Counted from the first letter of the stretch, positions 16,429 to 25,732 are shown. The stretch: 27,171 bases of DNA from an uncultured Spirochaetaceae bacterium (GCA_938004315.1 CALKWG010000002.1:1-27171); one strand, 5' to 3'. Notes: generated by a model from the letters alone, not told the origin. A program made the numbers and translations.

Positions 16429-16462
16429 CATGAACGTGGGCGGGCGCCCCTGAGCCGAGCGC

Positions 16463-17821
16463 CTACTTCTCCATCCCCAGGACTTTTAGGCGGTAGCGGA
16501 AGCGGCGCTCGTTGATGCCGAGCTCCCGGGCCGCCGCGCTCTTGTTGCCGCCGCAGCGCTCGAGCACCCCGGCGAGGTACCGGCGTTCGAAATCGCCCAT
16601 CACCTCTTCGTACGCGCCGCGCGGCTCGTCATCGGCCTCCTCCTCCTCGAGCGGCAGGAAGATGTCGGTCTCGGTGAGGTAGCTGCCGCGGCAGAGCACG
16701 ACGCCGCGCTCGATGACGTTCTCGAGCTCGCGGACGTTGCCGGGGAAATGATAGCGCATGATGCGCGCCATGGCCTCGGCGGTGATGCCCTTGGCGTCCT
16801 TGCCGTTGCGCACGGCGTATTTCTTGATGAAGTACTCGACGAGGTAGGGGATGTCGCTCCGATGCTCGCGGAGCGGCGGGAGGTTCACCGGCACGACGTT
16901 CACGCGGTAGTAGAGGTCGGCCCTGAAGCGCCCGGCGCGGACTTCGCTCTCCAGGTCGCGGTTGGTCGCCGCGATGATGCGGACGTCGGCCTCGCGGGCG
17001 GCGTTCTCGCCCACCCGCTCGTAGCTGCCGAACTGGATGACGCGCAGGAGCTTGACCTGGATGCCCGGCGGTATCTCGCCTATCTCGTCGATGAAGAGCG
17101 TCCCGCCGTTGGCCAGGGCGAAACGGCCGTTGCGCTCGTTCATAGCCCCCGTAAAGGAGCCCTTCACGTGGCCGAAAAGCTCGCTCTCGATGAGGTTCTC
17201 AGGCAGGGCCGCGATGTTCACCGGCACGAAGGGCTTGTTCTTCCGGGGCCCCAGGAGATGGATGGCGCGGGCTATGAGCTCCTTGCCGGTGCCGCTCTCG
17301 CCGGTAATGAGCACCGTGGAGTCGGAGCGGGCCGCGCGGGCGGCCATGGAGAGGACCTTCTCCATCTCGGGGCTGTGCGACACGATATTCTGGGTGCGCG
17401 ATTCGCCCAAGGCTTCGATGAGGGCGCGGTTCTCCCGCTCTATCTCCTTACGCTCCATAAGGCCGCGGACGAGCTCATGCAGCTGCTCGGGCGCCGGGGG
17501 CGTGCCTAAGGCGCCGTAGGCTCCGATCTTCATGAGCTCCACGTCCACGGTGATGTCGTGGTCGTCCAAGAGGAGCACGATCTCGCAACCCTCGCAGGCG
17601 GCCTTGAAGAGGGCTATGCCGTCGGCGGCGTGCAGCGAGGCCACGGCCGGATCGAGGAGCACCAGGTCCGCCCGGCGACGCGAGCCGGCTCCGAAGAGCT
17701 CGTCCTGGTCGTGGGCCAGCTCGAGGGCGCAGCCCGGCAACGGCGAGAGGGCCTGGGCGATAGGCTCGGCGAGCGCGGGGGAGACGAGCGCCAGTATGTT
17801 GAAATCGCTTTCGGTCTTCAT
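16463..17821 (-). CDS. Sigma-54 activator with degenerate receiver domain
   Basis: A 452-aa protein built like NtrC: receiver-like domain (1-125), AAA+ domain and Fis-type helix-turn-helix (NKSAAARELGINERRFRYRLKVLG). Walker A is GESGTGKE (174-181), and the sigma-54 loop reads GSFTGA (221-226), a mild variant of GAFTGA. The receiver keeps an Asp at the phospho-acceptor position (D57) but lacks the N-terminal acidic pair (ALVSP instead) and the conserved Lys (GT at 106-107). It is therefore probably not controlled by ordinary phosphorylation. The gene follows the two ABC exporter genes by 23 bp and may be co-transcribed with them. The ATG at 17821 has GGAGGG only at 11 nt, a loose fit. Confidence 0.86.
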   Translation of the reverse strand: MKTESDFNILALVSPALAEPIAQALSPLPGCALELAHDQDELFGAGSRRRADLVLLDPAVASLHAADGIALFKAACEGCEIVLLLDDHDITVDVELMKIGAYGALGTPPAPEQLHELVRGLMERKEIERENRALIEALGESRTQNIVSHSPEMEKVLSMAARAARSDSTVLITGESGTGKELIARAIHLLGPRKNKPFVPVNIAALPENLIESELFGHVKGSFTGAMNERNGRFALANGGTLFIDEIGEIPPGIQVKLLRVIQFGSYERVGENAAREADVRIIAATNRDLESEVRAGRFRADLYYRVNVVPVNLPPLREHRSDIPYLVEYFIKKYAVRNGKDAKGITAEAMARIMRYHFPGNVRELENVIERGVVLCRGSYLTETDIFLPLEEEEADDEPRGAYEEVMGDFERRYLAGVLERCGGNKSAAARELGINERRFRYRLKVLGMEK

Positions 17822-17844
17822 GCCCGGATCATCCCTCCGTCGCC

Positions 17845-19986
17845 TTAGGCGCCCGTCCGCGAGGCGGCGTCGTATTGAAGCTTGTAGAGAGTATAGTATA
17901 TGCCGCGCTTGGATACGAGCTCGTCGTGGCGGCCCGATTCGGCTAATCGGCCCTCGGCCAGGACTAAGATGCGGTCGGCATGGCGTATGGTGGAAAGCCG
18001 GTGCGCTATGGCCACGGTGGTGCGGCCGCGCATGAGCTCCTCGAGGCCCGCCTGTACGAGGCGCTCAGTCTCGGTGTCCACCGAGCTCGTGGCCTCGTCG
18101 AGCATGACGATGGCGGGGTCGTGCGCCACGACGCGGGCGAAGGACAAAAGCTGCCGCTGGCCGGAGGAGAGCGTCGCCGCCCCCTCGCCGAGTTTCTCGT
18201 CGTAGCCGCCCGGCAGCTTGCCGATGAACTCGTGCGCGTGCACGGCGCGCGCCGCGGCCTCCAGGGTCTCCCGGGGCAGGCCTTGGCCGAGGTCGATGTT
18301 CTCGGCGACGCTGCCTGAGAAGAGGAACACGTCCTGCATGACCGGGCGGACGCTCGATCGCAGCTGCCCCAGGGGCAAGTCCTTGATCGGGACGCCGTCC
18401 AGCCGTATCTCGCCGCGTTGGACGTCGTAGAGCCTGGCGATGAGCGAGCCGATGGTGCTCTTGCCCGCGCCGGTATACCCGACGATGGCGACCGTCTCCC
18501 CCGGCTCCACGGCGAAGGACAGATCCTTGATGACCCAGTCCTCGCCTTTGTAGGCGAACCAGACATGGTCGAACTCGATGCGCCCGCGCGCCTTGCCCGG
18601 CAGGCGCTTGGTCGGCGCGTCGGGTATGCGTTCGTCGGCGTCCAGGAGCTTGAAGACGCGCTCGCCGCCGGCCATAGCGCTCTGCAGTATGGTGTATTTC
18701 TCCGAGATATCCTGCAGGGGCGAATAGAACATGCGGATAAGGTTGACGAAGGCGATGAGGGTGCCGAGCGAGATGAGGTTCGTCGCGTGCAGGCCCGCGC
18801 CGTACCAGAGTATGACCGCGGTGCTCGTCGCGGAGAAGAACTCGATGAGCGGCCTGAAGGTGGCGAAGACGTACATCTCGCCCAGGTTCGCCTTCATGAG
18901 CTCGCGATCCTTGCCTTCGAAATCGAGGGCGCTCGCGCGCTCGCGGCCGAAGAGCTTGACCACCGCGACGCCGGCTATGTGCTCGGCTATGAAGGCGTTG
19001 ACCTTGGACAGCCAGGTGCGCTGCTTACGGAAGGCGTCGCGGGCCTTGCGCCGCGATACGCTCGTGGCGACGAGGACCGGCGGCAGGGTCAGAATGGCCA
19101 CGAGGCCCAGGCGGGGGCTCATGGCCAGGAGCACCGCGAGCACGCCGGCCATGATAGACAGGTCCTTGACGAAGGATACGACGACGCTCGTGAAGAACTC
19201 GTTGATGGTCTCGACGTCGCTCGTCAGGCGCGTGACGAGCCTGCCCACCGGTTGCTTGGAGAGGAAGGCCAGCGACTGGCCGGTCGTGCGCCTAAAAAGG
19301 TCCATACGCAGGTCCTTCATCACGCGTTGGCCTATGAGGCTCGTGGTCCAGGTCTGCACGAAGGCGGCGACGAGGGTGGCCGCCAGTATGGCGAGCAGGG
19401 CGAAGGCGTTGCGCCTGGCGGCGCCGAGGTCGCGGGCGCGCAGGGCCCGGGCGTCGGCCGGGGCCAAGGCCTTGACGTAAGCCTCGGTCGCGACGAAGTA
19501 GCCGCCGGCGAGGAAGGGGCCGGACGCCGGACGGCCCGGGGCCGGCCGGCCGACGGCGATCGCCTCGCGGATCGAGGCCGGTAGCTCGGCCTCGTCGGAC
19601 CAGGGCGTTAAGTAGTACGGGCCCTCGTCCAAGAGCCCCTCGGCGACCAAGGCCGCGCGCTCCGCGGCTCGAAGCCCGGCCAGCTCGGCCGGGCGCAGAT
19701 AGAGCCGGCCGTCGGCCCGCGGGGCGCGGGCGTCCGGCTCGAGGCCCAGGGCCCGCGCGCGGGCCTCGGCCGACTCGTCCAAGGCGGCCCAGTTCAGGAC
19801 GAGCGCGTCGTCGACCGTGCCCTTCACGATCACGGGCAACAGGAGCTCGCCGGCGGTGCTCAGGATAAGGGCCAGGGTCGCGAAGAACAGGAGCTTGCGG
19901 TACGGCCGCACATAGCCGAAGATGCGCCGCACGATGGCGCCGTCGTAGCTCTTGGTTATCTCGTCGTTCTCGAAGAAATCGGCCAT
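17845..19986 (-). CDS. ABC exporter subunit, canonical ATPase site, with large insert after TM1
   Basis: A 713-aa half-transporter (TM domain plus ATPase). Walker A is GYTGAGKST (503-511), the signature is LSSGQ (606-610), catalytic E631 follows MLD, and the switch is H662, so its own site is complete. TM1 (about 31-55) and TM2 (about 193-213) are split by some 130 charged and Ala-rich residues, where most exporters have a short loop. That part should face outside the cytoplasm. The ATG at 19986 comes 2 nt after the partner's stop, with GGAGG 7 nt upstream. It forms a heterodimer with the gene at 19989. The substrate is unknown; this family exports lipids, drugs or peptides. Confidence 0.9.
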   Translation of the reverse strand: MADFFENDEITKSYDGAIVRRIFGYVRPYRKLLFFATLALILSTAGELLLPVIVKGTVDDALVLNWAALDESAEARARALGLEPDARAPRADGRLYLRPAELAGLRAAERAALVAEGLLDEGPYYLTPWSDEAELPASIREAIAVGRPAPGRPASGPFLAGGYFVATEAYVKALAPADARALRARDLGAARRNAFALLAILAATLVAAFVQTWTTSLIGQRVMKDLRMDLFRRTTGQSLAFLSKQPVGRLVTRLTSDVETINEFFTSVVVSFVKDLSIMAGVLAVLLAMSPRLGLVAILTLPPVLVATSVSRRKARDAFRKQRTWLSKVNAFIAEHIAGVAVVKLFGRERASALDFEGKDRELMKANLGEMYVFATFRPLIEFFSATSTAVILWYGAGLHATNLISLGTLIAFVNLIRMFYSPLQDISEKYTILQSAMAGGERVFKLLDADERIPDAPTKRLPGKARGRIEFDHVWFAYKGEDWVIKDLSFAVEPGETVAIVGYTGAGKSTIGSLIARLYDVQRGEIRLDGVPIKDLPLGQLRSSVRPVMQDVFLFSGSVAENIDLGQGLPRETLEAAARAVHAHEFIGKLPGGYDEKLGEGAATLSSGQRQLLSFARVVAHDPAIVMLDEATSSVDTETERLVQAGLEELMRGRTTVAIAHRLSTIRHADRILVLAEGRLAESGRHDELVSKRGIYYTLYKLQYDAASRTGA

Positions 19987-19988
19987 GG

Positions 19989-21743
19989 CTAAGCCTCCGC
20001 CCGTTCGGCGCTTAGGGCCTGCATGGCCGCGATCTCGGCGTAGAAGCCGTCTTCGGCCGCCAGCTCCTCGGGCGTCCCGAACTGGGCGAGCCGCCCGCCG
20101 TCTAGGACGGCGACCAGGTCGGCGCGCTGCAGGGCGGTGATGCGGTTGGAGACGAGTATCGTCGTCCGTCCTCGGCGCTCAGCCATGACCGCCTCCATGA
20201 TACGCTCTTCGGTCTCGGTATCCACCGCCGAGAGCGCGTCGTCCAGGATGAGGAGCTCGGGGTCGCAGGCCAGGGCCCGCGCTATGGCGACGCGTTGCTT
20301 CTGGCCGCCGGAGAGGGTAAGGCCGCGCTCGCCCACCACGGTATCCCAGCCCTGGGGGAAGGCGTAGAGGTCCTTATCGAGGGCCGAGGCGCGGATCACG
20401 GCCTCGAAGCGCTCGGCCGGCAGGTCCGGCCTGGCGAAACAGACGTTCGCCCTGATGCTGTCCGAGAACAGGAAGCTATCCTGGGGGACGAAGCCGAGCG
20501 CCGAGCGTAGGCGCTCGAGCTCGAAGGCGTTGATGTCCACGCCGCCTATGAACACGGCGCCCGTCGGCGCTTCGACGATGCGGCCGAGGGTCTTAAGCAG
20601 GGTGCTCTTACCGCAGCCGATGCGGCCCAGCACGCCGAGTATCTTGCCTTCGGGGAGGACGAGGCTAACGCCGTCCAAGGCGGGGCTCGTCGCCTCGGGG
20701 TAGACCACGGTCAGGGACTTGAACTCGATGTCGCCGCGCGGCGAGGCCTCGGGCAGCGGCTCGGCTCCGGCGCCGTAGCGCGGCTCCGGCGTCGTCGTAA
20801 GCACTTCGTTGACGCGCTTTAGGCTGGCCGCGCCTCGCTGTATCATGTTGACGGTGAAACCGGCGCCGAGCATGGGCCACAGGAGCATCTCCAGGTAGGC
20901 CAACATGGCGGCCAGGTGGCCGGGGCTCATGCGGTTCTCGATGACCGCCGCGCCGCCGACGCCCAGCAATATGAGCGTGGCCAGGCCGCCTAAGAAGGCG
21001 ATGAAAGGGAAAAAGAAACCGAATATCTTCACCAAGGACATGGACGCGTCGCGGTAGCGATCGTTTTGCTCGGCGAACTTAACCGAGAAATGGTCCTCCT
21101 TGACGAAGGACTTGACGACCCTGATGCCCTGGAGCGTCTCCTGGGCTACCGAGCTTAAGTCGGAATAGATCTCCTGGACCTTTTTGAAGCGCTTTCCGAC
21201 CGCCTTGCCGAAGAAGACGATGAGCACCGTTACCAGGGGCAGGGGCGTAACCGTCCAGATGGCCGTGCCGGGGTTCTGGGCGAACATGATGATGAGGATG
21301 GCGCCGGCCATGAAGACGCCGTCGACGAAGGCGACGAAAGCCATGCCGGTGGCCATGCGTATCGACTGCATATCGTTCGTCGCCCTGGCCATGAGGTCGC
21401 CGGCCGCGCTCTTGTTGAAGAACGACGGCGGCAGGGTCATGAGCGTGGCGAAGAGCCGGTCGCGCAGGGCGGTTTCGATGCGCCTGGAGGCGCCGTGTAT
21501 GAAGAAGCGCCAGAGGAAGCGTCCCGAGGCCACGAAGGCCGCCGTGCCGACCATGGCGGCCACGATGGCGAGCACCGCCTCTTGGGCCCCGGCCGAGGCG
21601 GCTATGGCGTCGATCGCGCGTCGGATGAACTGGGGCAGGAGGAGCTGGGCCGCGTCCACGGCGATCAGGCAGCACAGGCCGAGCGCGTAACGCCACCAAT
21701 GTTGCTTGAAGTAAGGCTTTAGGGTCGCGAATTCCTTTAACAT
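19989..21743 (-). CDS. ABC exporter subunit with degenerate ATPase site
   Basis: A 584-aa half-transporter with six TM helices (first about 20-40) and an ATPase domain. Walker A is GRIGCGKST (373-381) and the signature is LSGGQ (477-481). The catalytic Glu after Walker B is Asp (LILDD, D502), and the switch His is Asn (SNR, N533). The partner's signature is LSSGQ. Together they make one degenerate and one working site, as in asymmetric heterodimeric exporters such as TM287/288. It is the first gene of the set. Its ATG is 8 nt after a -10 box, so the message is probably leaderless. It is divergent from the TatT lipoprotein gene. Confidence 0.9.
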   Translation of the reverse strand: MLKEFATLKPYFKQHWWRYALGLCCLIAVDAAQLLLPQFIRRAIDAIAASAGAQEAVLAIVAAMVGTAAFVASGRFLWRFFIHGASRRIETALRDRLFATLMTLPPSFFNKSAAGDLMARATNDMQSIRMATGMAFVAFVDGVFMAGAILIIMFAQNPGTAIWTVTPLPLVTVLIVFFGKAVGKRFKKVQEIYSDLSSVAQETLQGIRVVKSFVKEDHFSVKFAEQNDRYRDASMSLVKIFGFFFPFIAFLGGLATLILLGVGGAAVIENRMSPGHLAAMLAYLEMLLWPMLGAGFTVNMIQRGAASLKRVNEVLTTTPEPRYGAGAEPLPEASPRGDIEFKSLTVVYPEATSPALDGVSLVLPEGKILGVLGRIGCGKSTLLKTLGRIVEAPTGAVFIGGVDINAFELERLRSALGFVPQDSFLFSDSIRANVCFARPDLPAERFEAVIRASALDKDLYAFPQGWDTVVGERGLTLSGGQKQRVAIARALACDPELLILDDALSAVDTETEERIMEAVMAERRGRTTILVSNRITALQRADLVAVLDGGRLAQFGTPEELAAEDGFYAEIAAMQALSAERAEA

Positions 21744-21751
21744 GATCGGGG

Positions 21752-21780
21752 ATTGTATACCTCTCGTCGCCGCTTGGCGA
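21752..21780 (-). promoter_or_regulatory. Promoter for the ABC exporter genes, predicted leaderless
   Basis: On the minus strand TCGCCA (21780-21775), 17 bp, TACAAT (21757-21752), then 8 nt to the ATG at 21743. Confidence 0.5.
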
Positions 21781-21805
21781 GGCCCCCCGGTTCCGGCGCG
21801 GCCGT

Positions 21806-21835
21806 TTGACAGCCGGCGGGGGCGCGCCGCATACT
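21806..21835 (+). promoter_or_regulatory. Promoter for the TatT-TRAP genes, predicted leaderless
   Basis: A perfect TTGACA (21806-21811), 18 bp, CATACT (21830-21835), then 6 nt to the GTG at 21842. Transcription should start at or beside the G of the start codon. Confidence 0.65.
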
Positions 21836-21841
21836 GAAACC

Positions 21842-22759
21842 GTGAAAAGCATACCTTACGCAGCCGCGTTCGCCCTCTGCTGCTCGCTCCTGCCGTCCTC
21901 CTGCGCGGTCTTGAACGCCGGGCGCTACGCGGGCGAAGCCCTGCTCGCAGAAAACGATTTCTTGGCGGCCGAGGCAGCTCTCCCCGCCTATATTAAGGTG
22001 GCTGAAGTCGCCTACCGCGCCGCGCCGAAAGACGCCGGGACGGCCACGACCCTCGCGTCGCTCTACCTCTTGTACGGAACGGCCTTTATTGAAGGCGAGA
22101 CCCTCTATCTCCCGGATGAGGCCTTCGCCGAACGGGAGACGCGGGGCGCGCGGGCTAGAGAATACTATAGGCGTGCGTTCGGGGTCCTCGAGCCGTTCAT
22201 ACAACGCACCAGCCCGGGATTCTTCGAGGCGTCCTTCATCCTCGACGCGGACGGGGTCCGCCTCGGCTACCCGGTCGCCGATCCGCTGCGTCGCTTCAAG
22301 AAGCGCGACGCCCCACTGCTCTACTACGGCGCCGCCTCGATCTTCGCCGCCTTCGGCTCCAATCCCCTAGACTTTACGAACGCCGCCCGGCTGCCGCAGG
22401 CTTTCGCCATGCTTGAACGGGCGCTCGAGCTGGATCCGGGCAATGAAGCCGGGGCCGTCTATGAGCTGGCCATGCAGATCTACGCCTCTATGCCGGCCGA
22501 GCTCGGCGGGAGCCGTGACAAGGCCCTCGCGGCCTATGAGGCCGCGCTGAAAGCCTCGAGCGGCGGCTCGGCCGCGGCCTATGTCTCGTACGCCGTCCTC
22601 ATAGCCCTGCCCGACGGCGACGAGGCGGCGTTCACGAAGGCGCTGGAAGCGGCGCTTGCCGTCGACCCGGCCGCCCATCCTGAACGGACGCTCTTCAACG
22701 TCTTGGCGCGGCGGAAGGCTGAATATTATCTTAATTCATCGGGCGATCTCTTTTTCTAG
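21842..22759 (+). CDS. tatT: TatT-type TPR lipoprotein, TRAP transporter partner
   Basis: A 305-aa lipoprotein. The signal peptide ends in a lipobox-like LPSSC, so C21 is probably lipidated and the protein sits on a periplasmic membrane face. The body is helical with TPR-like repeats, such as AMLERALELDPGN and AYEAALKASSG. Gene order matches T. pallidum tp0956-0958, where TatT (Tp0956) forms a trimer that binds the solute receptor; this is the basis of the name. The ORF could open at an ATG at 21806, but that overlaps the -35 box, and the lipoprotein signal begins properly at the GTG at 21842 (MKSIPYAAAF). Confidence 0.82.
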   Translation: MKSIPYAAAFALCCSLLPSSCAVLNAGRYAGEALLAENDFLAAEAALPAYIKVAEVAYRAAPKDAGTATTLASLYLLYGTAFIEGETLYLPDEAFAERETRGARAREYYRRAFGVLEPFIQRTSPGFFEASFILDADGVRLGYPVADPLRRFKKRDAPLLYYGAASIFAAFGSNPLDFTNAARLPQAFAMLERALELDPGNEAGAVYELAMQIYASMPAELGGSRDKALAAYEAALKASSGGSAAAYVSYAVLIALPDGDEAAFTKALEAALAVDPAAHPERTLFNVLARRKAEYYLNSSGDLFF

Positions 22760-22803
22760 GGCGCGAAGCCATGGCCGCTCGATCGGCTCTCAGCTGCATC
22801 GCG

Positions 22804-22809
22804 TATTCT
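22804..22809 (+). promoter_or_regulatory. Possible -10 box before tatP
   Basis: TATTCT, 20 nt before the ATG at 22830, in the 70-bp gap after tatT. No convincing -35 box is seen. A GGAG (22820-22823) sits 6 nt before the ATG, so unlike most first genes here this start would use a normal ribosome binding site. Confidence 0.3.
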
Positions 22810-22829
22810 AAACGATATCGGAGCGTCAC

Positions 22830-23825
22830 ATGCGTCGATCGATTCTAGCGTTCTTCATCTTCAGCTCGTTCATAAGCGCCGGCCTCGGCGCGCAAAGTAT
22901 AACCTTGCAAGTCGCCGCCGCGGTGCCGGTTAACAGCCCCTGGGATCTCGGATTGAGGCGGCTGGCCGCCGAGTGGGCTACGATCTCCGGCGGCCGCGTG
23001 CGGCTCGCCTTCCCGCGCTCCATGGCCAACGCCAGCCAAGCCGACATCCTGCAGAAGATGCGGCTCTCGCTCGACGGAGGGCTGATCGAGACGACCGGTC
23101 TCTATTACCTTGACAAAGATTTCCTATATTTATCGATGCCATCGGTCATACGCTCCGACGCTGAGTTCGCGCGGGCCATACGGGCGCTGACGACGATCAT
23201 GGCCGAGCGCTTGGGCGATCGATACGAGGTCGTGACGGTCGCGCAAGGAGGCTGGCTGCGCTTCTTCTCGAACAGGCCGCTCGCCAAGCCCGCCGACCTA
23301 TCGGGCGCGCGTATCGGCGTCGACGCCGACCAAGAGGCGCTCATGAGACAGATGCAAGCCATCGGCGCTCGGACGGTCAAGTCGGACGTTTCGAGCATGC
23401 TCCTGCAGTTCAACTCCAACGCCTTGGACGTCGGCTACACCAGCCCCATCGTCGTGGCGACGCTCTGGAGCCAGTATCGGCGCTCGGTCACCCATATGTC
23501 AGGCTTCAGGCTCTCGCCCTTCTTCGGCGCGCTCCTCATTAACAAGCGCAGCTGGGACCGCGTGCCCGCGGAGCTGCGCCCCGCGCTCAAGGAGGCCGCC
23601 GACCGCATAGCGGCGGAGATCGCCCAGGAGGCGTTCAAGCTCGAGGAGCAGGCCATAGCCTCTATGACGAGGGATGGCCTCATAGTCCCGAGCATGAGCG
23701 ACGCGCAGCTAGCGGAATGGAACGAGCTCTTCACAGGAGCCCGCATGCAAGGCCTCCTTTCGGAGTGGTTCAGCGCCGATTTTAGGCGCGCTATCGACGC
23801 GGCCGTGGCGGAGCTTAGGCGTTGA
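22830..23825 (+). CDS. tatP: TRAP transporter solute-binding protein (DctP/TatP-like)
   Basis: A 331-aa periplasmic receptor with signal peptide (cleavage near LGA-Q, residue 21). It has the DctP layout: opening strand ITLQVAAAVPVNSPWD, ALxD-like SNALDVGYTSP in the second lobe, and the final helix with ELFTGARMQG. The block PADLSGARIGV aligns with the conserved PxDLKGxKIRV, but the Arg that binds substrate carboxylate is Gly at residue 163. This suggests a ligand other than a simple dicarboxylate, as proposed for T. pallidum Tp0957. The start ATG has GGAG 6-7 nt upstream. The stop overlaps the start of the membrane component by 4 nt. Confidence 0.88.
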   Translation: MRRSILAFFIFSSFISAGLGAQSITLQVAAAVPVNSPWDLGLRRLAAEWATISGGRVRLAFPRSMANASQADILQKMRLSLDGGLIETTGLYYLDKDFLYLSMPSVIRSDAEFARAIRALTTIMAERLGDRYEVVTVAQGGWLRFFSNRPLAKPADLSGARIGVDADQEALMRQMQAIGARTVKSDVSSMLLQFNSNALDVGYTSPIVVATLWSQYRRSVTHMSGFRLSPFFGALLINKRSWDRVPAELRPALKEAADRIAAEIAQEAFKLEEQAIASMTRDGLIVPSMSDAQLAEWNELFTGARMQGLLSEWFSADFRRAIDAAVAELRR

Positions 23826-25732
23826 GCCGCGAGCGAATCGACGAGACGGCGATCAGGATCGAGCCGGCGGATGGCCTAGCGCGTCGACTAGTCGCCCCCC
23901 TCGCCTTCGCCGCCGCCGGCGCCCTCGTCGCCGTCTCCGCGATCGACCTCATCTTAGCGCGGGCGATCTATCGGGGCATACCGGGCGCCCCGCGCATCGC
24001 CGAATACGTGATGATGGCGCTCGTATACTTCTCCGCCTGGCTCGCGACCCTGCGCGGCAAGCAGCTTCGACTGAGCGGCATGGCGTCGGAAGGCGGCCGC
24101 GGCGCCAAGCCCTGGATAGACGCCTTGGGCGTCGGGGTCGACGCCGCGCTCTTCATAGCGTCGCTATCGCTCTTGGCTATCGGCTTCGCCCCTGGCGAGC
24201 GCTTCATAGGCTTGCCGGTGCAGGTCCTCCTCGCCCCCATGCCGCTGGCCTTCCTCGGCATGGCGGCGGTCGGCGCGTCGAGGCTGGCGCGCGGCGGGAA
24301 GGCCGCCTTCTGGATGGTTCCCGCCGCCGTCGCGGCGCTCGCACTCGGATTAGGCGCCGCTTCGAACTTGGCCATGGCCTTGGGTCTTGAGCCGTCATGG
24401 CTAGGCGACGCGGCCTATGCCCTCGGCGCTTTCTATGGCGTCGCCGCGATCCCGCTGGCCGTCCTCTTCGCGGTCGCGGCGGCTTTCGGCCTGCCCCTGT
24501 ATCAGGCTATCGCCGGCGCGGCGGCCGTCTTCTTCATCGCCTCCGGCTCACCCATCGAGCTCATCCCCAGCGAGGCGTATAGCCTGTTTAAAAACGCGAG
24601 CATGCCGGCCATCCCGCTCTTCACGATAGCCGGCTTCTTGCTCTCAGAGTCGGGAGCCGGAAAGCGGCTCGTGGCGGTCTTCAGGGAGCTCTTCGGCTGG
24701 CTACCCGGCGGAGAGGCCGTCGCCGCGGTCATCGTCTGCGCCTTCTTCACGACCTTCACCGGCGCGAACGGGGTCACCATACTGGCGCTCGGCGGCGTCT
24801 TAGCCTATGTCCTCTCCGGGTCGGGCTCCTATTCCGATTCCTTCTCGCGCGGCCTGCTCACGGCATCCTCCTCGGTAGGGCTCCTCTTCCCGCCGAGCAT
24901 CGCCGTCATCCTCTACGCCATCAACGCCCAGTTCATCATCCAGGGAGAAGGGGCGTTCTCCATCAGCGATCTGTTCCTGGCTACGATAGTCCCCGGCATC
25001 TTGATGGCGGCGGCTATGGGCGGCGCCGGCGTCGTGGCGAGCCTTAAGGCGAACGGCAGCCGTCGCGCCTTCGACCCGAAGGCCGCCGGACGCGCGCTCG
25101 TCGTCGCCCTTCCCGAGCTCCTCATACCCGTATTCATCGCGCTCCTCTATTTCAGCGGCTTCGCGGGCCTCACCGAGATCGGCGCATTGACGATCATCTA
25201 CCTTTTAGCCGTCGAGGGACTCGGCCGGCGCGAACTCGACGCCCGAACGGCCTACGCCGCCGTCGCCAAGGCCCTGCCGGTGGCGGGCGGTGCGCTCATC
25301 ATCATCGCCGCGGCGCGCGGCCTATCCTTCTACGTCATGGACGCGGGCATACCCGAGCTTTTCGCCTCCTGGATGGCTTCGGTCGTGGGCTCCAAGGCTC
25401 TCTTCCTCCTCGTGCTGAACCTGAGCCTCCTCCTCGTCGGCTGTTTCATGGACGTCTTCTCCGCCGTGCTCGTGGTTTCGCCCCTGGTCATACCGCTCGG
25501 CGCGGTCTACGGCGTGGACCCGGTGCATTTAGGCGCGATTTTCATCGCCAATCTCAGTATAGGCTTCCTGACGCCGCCCATAGGCATGAACCTGTTCCTG
25601 GCGAGTTACGCCTTCGATAAGCCGGTGCTACGCATATATCGCGACGTCCTGCCGTTTTTCCTCCTTCAGCTGGCGGTCTTGGCGCTCATCACCTGGCTCC
25701 CAGGCTTGAGCCTGGCGCTGGTTCCACGCTAA
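23822..25732 (+). CDS. Fused TRAP transporter membrane protein DctQ-DctM
   Basis: A 636-aa inner-membrane protein. Residues about 20-215 look like the small DctQ subunit (four helices, the third and fourth weaker), and the rest is DctM, with the family pattern LFKNASMPAIPLFTIAGFLL, FTGANGVTILALGG, SSVGLLFPPSI and, near the end, GFLTPPIGMNLFLA. Fused QM is known in TRAP systems of spirochaetes and others. It uses an ion gradient to import the solute captured by the receptor. The start is a TTG overlapping the receptor stop (TTGA, 23822-23825), with GGAG 8 nt upstream. It ends 24 bp before rnhA. Confidence 0.92.
   Translation: MSRERIDETAIRIEPADGLARRLVAPLAFAAAGALVAVSAIDLILARAIYRGIPGAPRIAEYVMMALVYFSAWLATLRGKQLRLSGMASEGGRGAKPWIDALGVGVDAALFIASLSLLAIGFAPGERFIGLPVQVLLAPMPLAFLGMAAVGASRLARGGKAAFWMVPAAVAALALGLGAASNLAMALGLEPSWLGDAAYALGAFYGVAAIPLAVLFAVAAAFGLPLYQAIAGAAAVFFIASGSPIELIPSEAYSLFKNASMPAIPLFTIAGFLLSESGAGKRLVAVFRELFGWLPGGEAVAAVIVCAFFTTFTGANGVTILALGGVLAYVLSGSGSYSDSFSRGLLTASSSVGLLFPPSIAVILYAINAQFIIQGEGAFSISDLFLATIVPGILMAAAMGGAGVVASLKANGSRRAFDPKAAGRALVVALPELLIPVFIALLYFSGFAGLTEIGALTIIYLLAVEGLGRRELDARTAYAAVAKALPVAGGALIIIAAARGLSFYVMDAGIPELFASWMASVVGSKALFLLVLNLSLLLVGCFMDVFSAVLVVSPLVIPLGAVYGVDPVHLGAIFIANLSIGFLTPPIGMNLFLASYAFDKPVLRIYRDVLPFFLLQLAVLALITWLPGLSLALVPR

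Noticed and set aside
16429..16462. Terminator between convergent genes
   Set aside because: Only a short GGGCGCCC-like dyad in GC-rich sequence with no T-tract in either direction.
18418..19584. 388-aa plus-strand ORF
   Set aside because: It lies antisense to a complete ABC exporter gene; its composition is that of a GC-rich shadow frame, and it has no motif.
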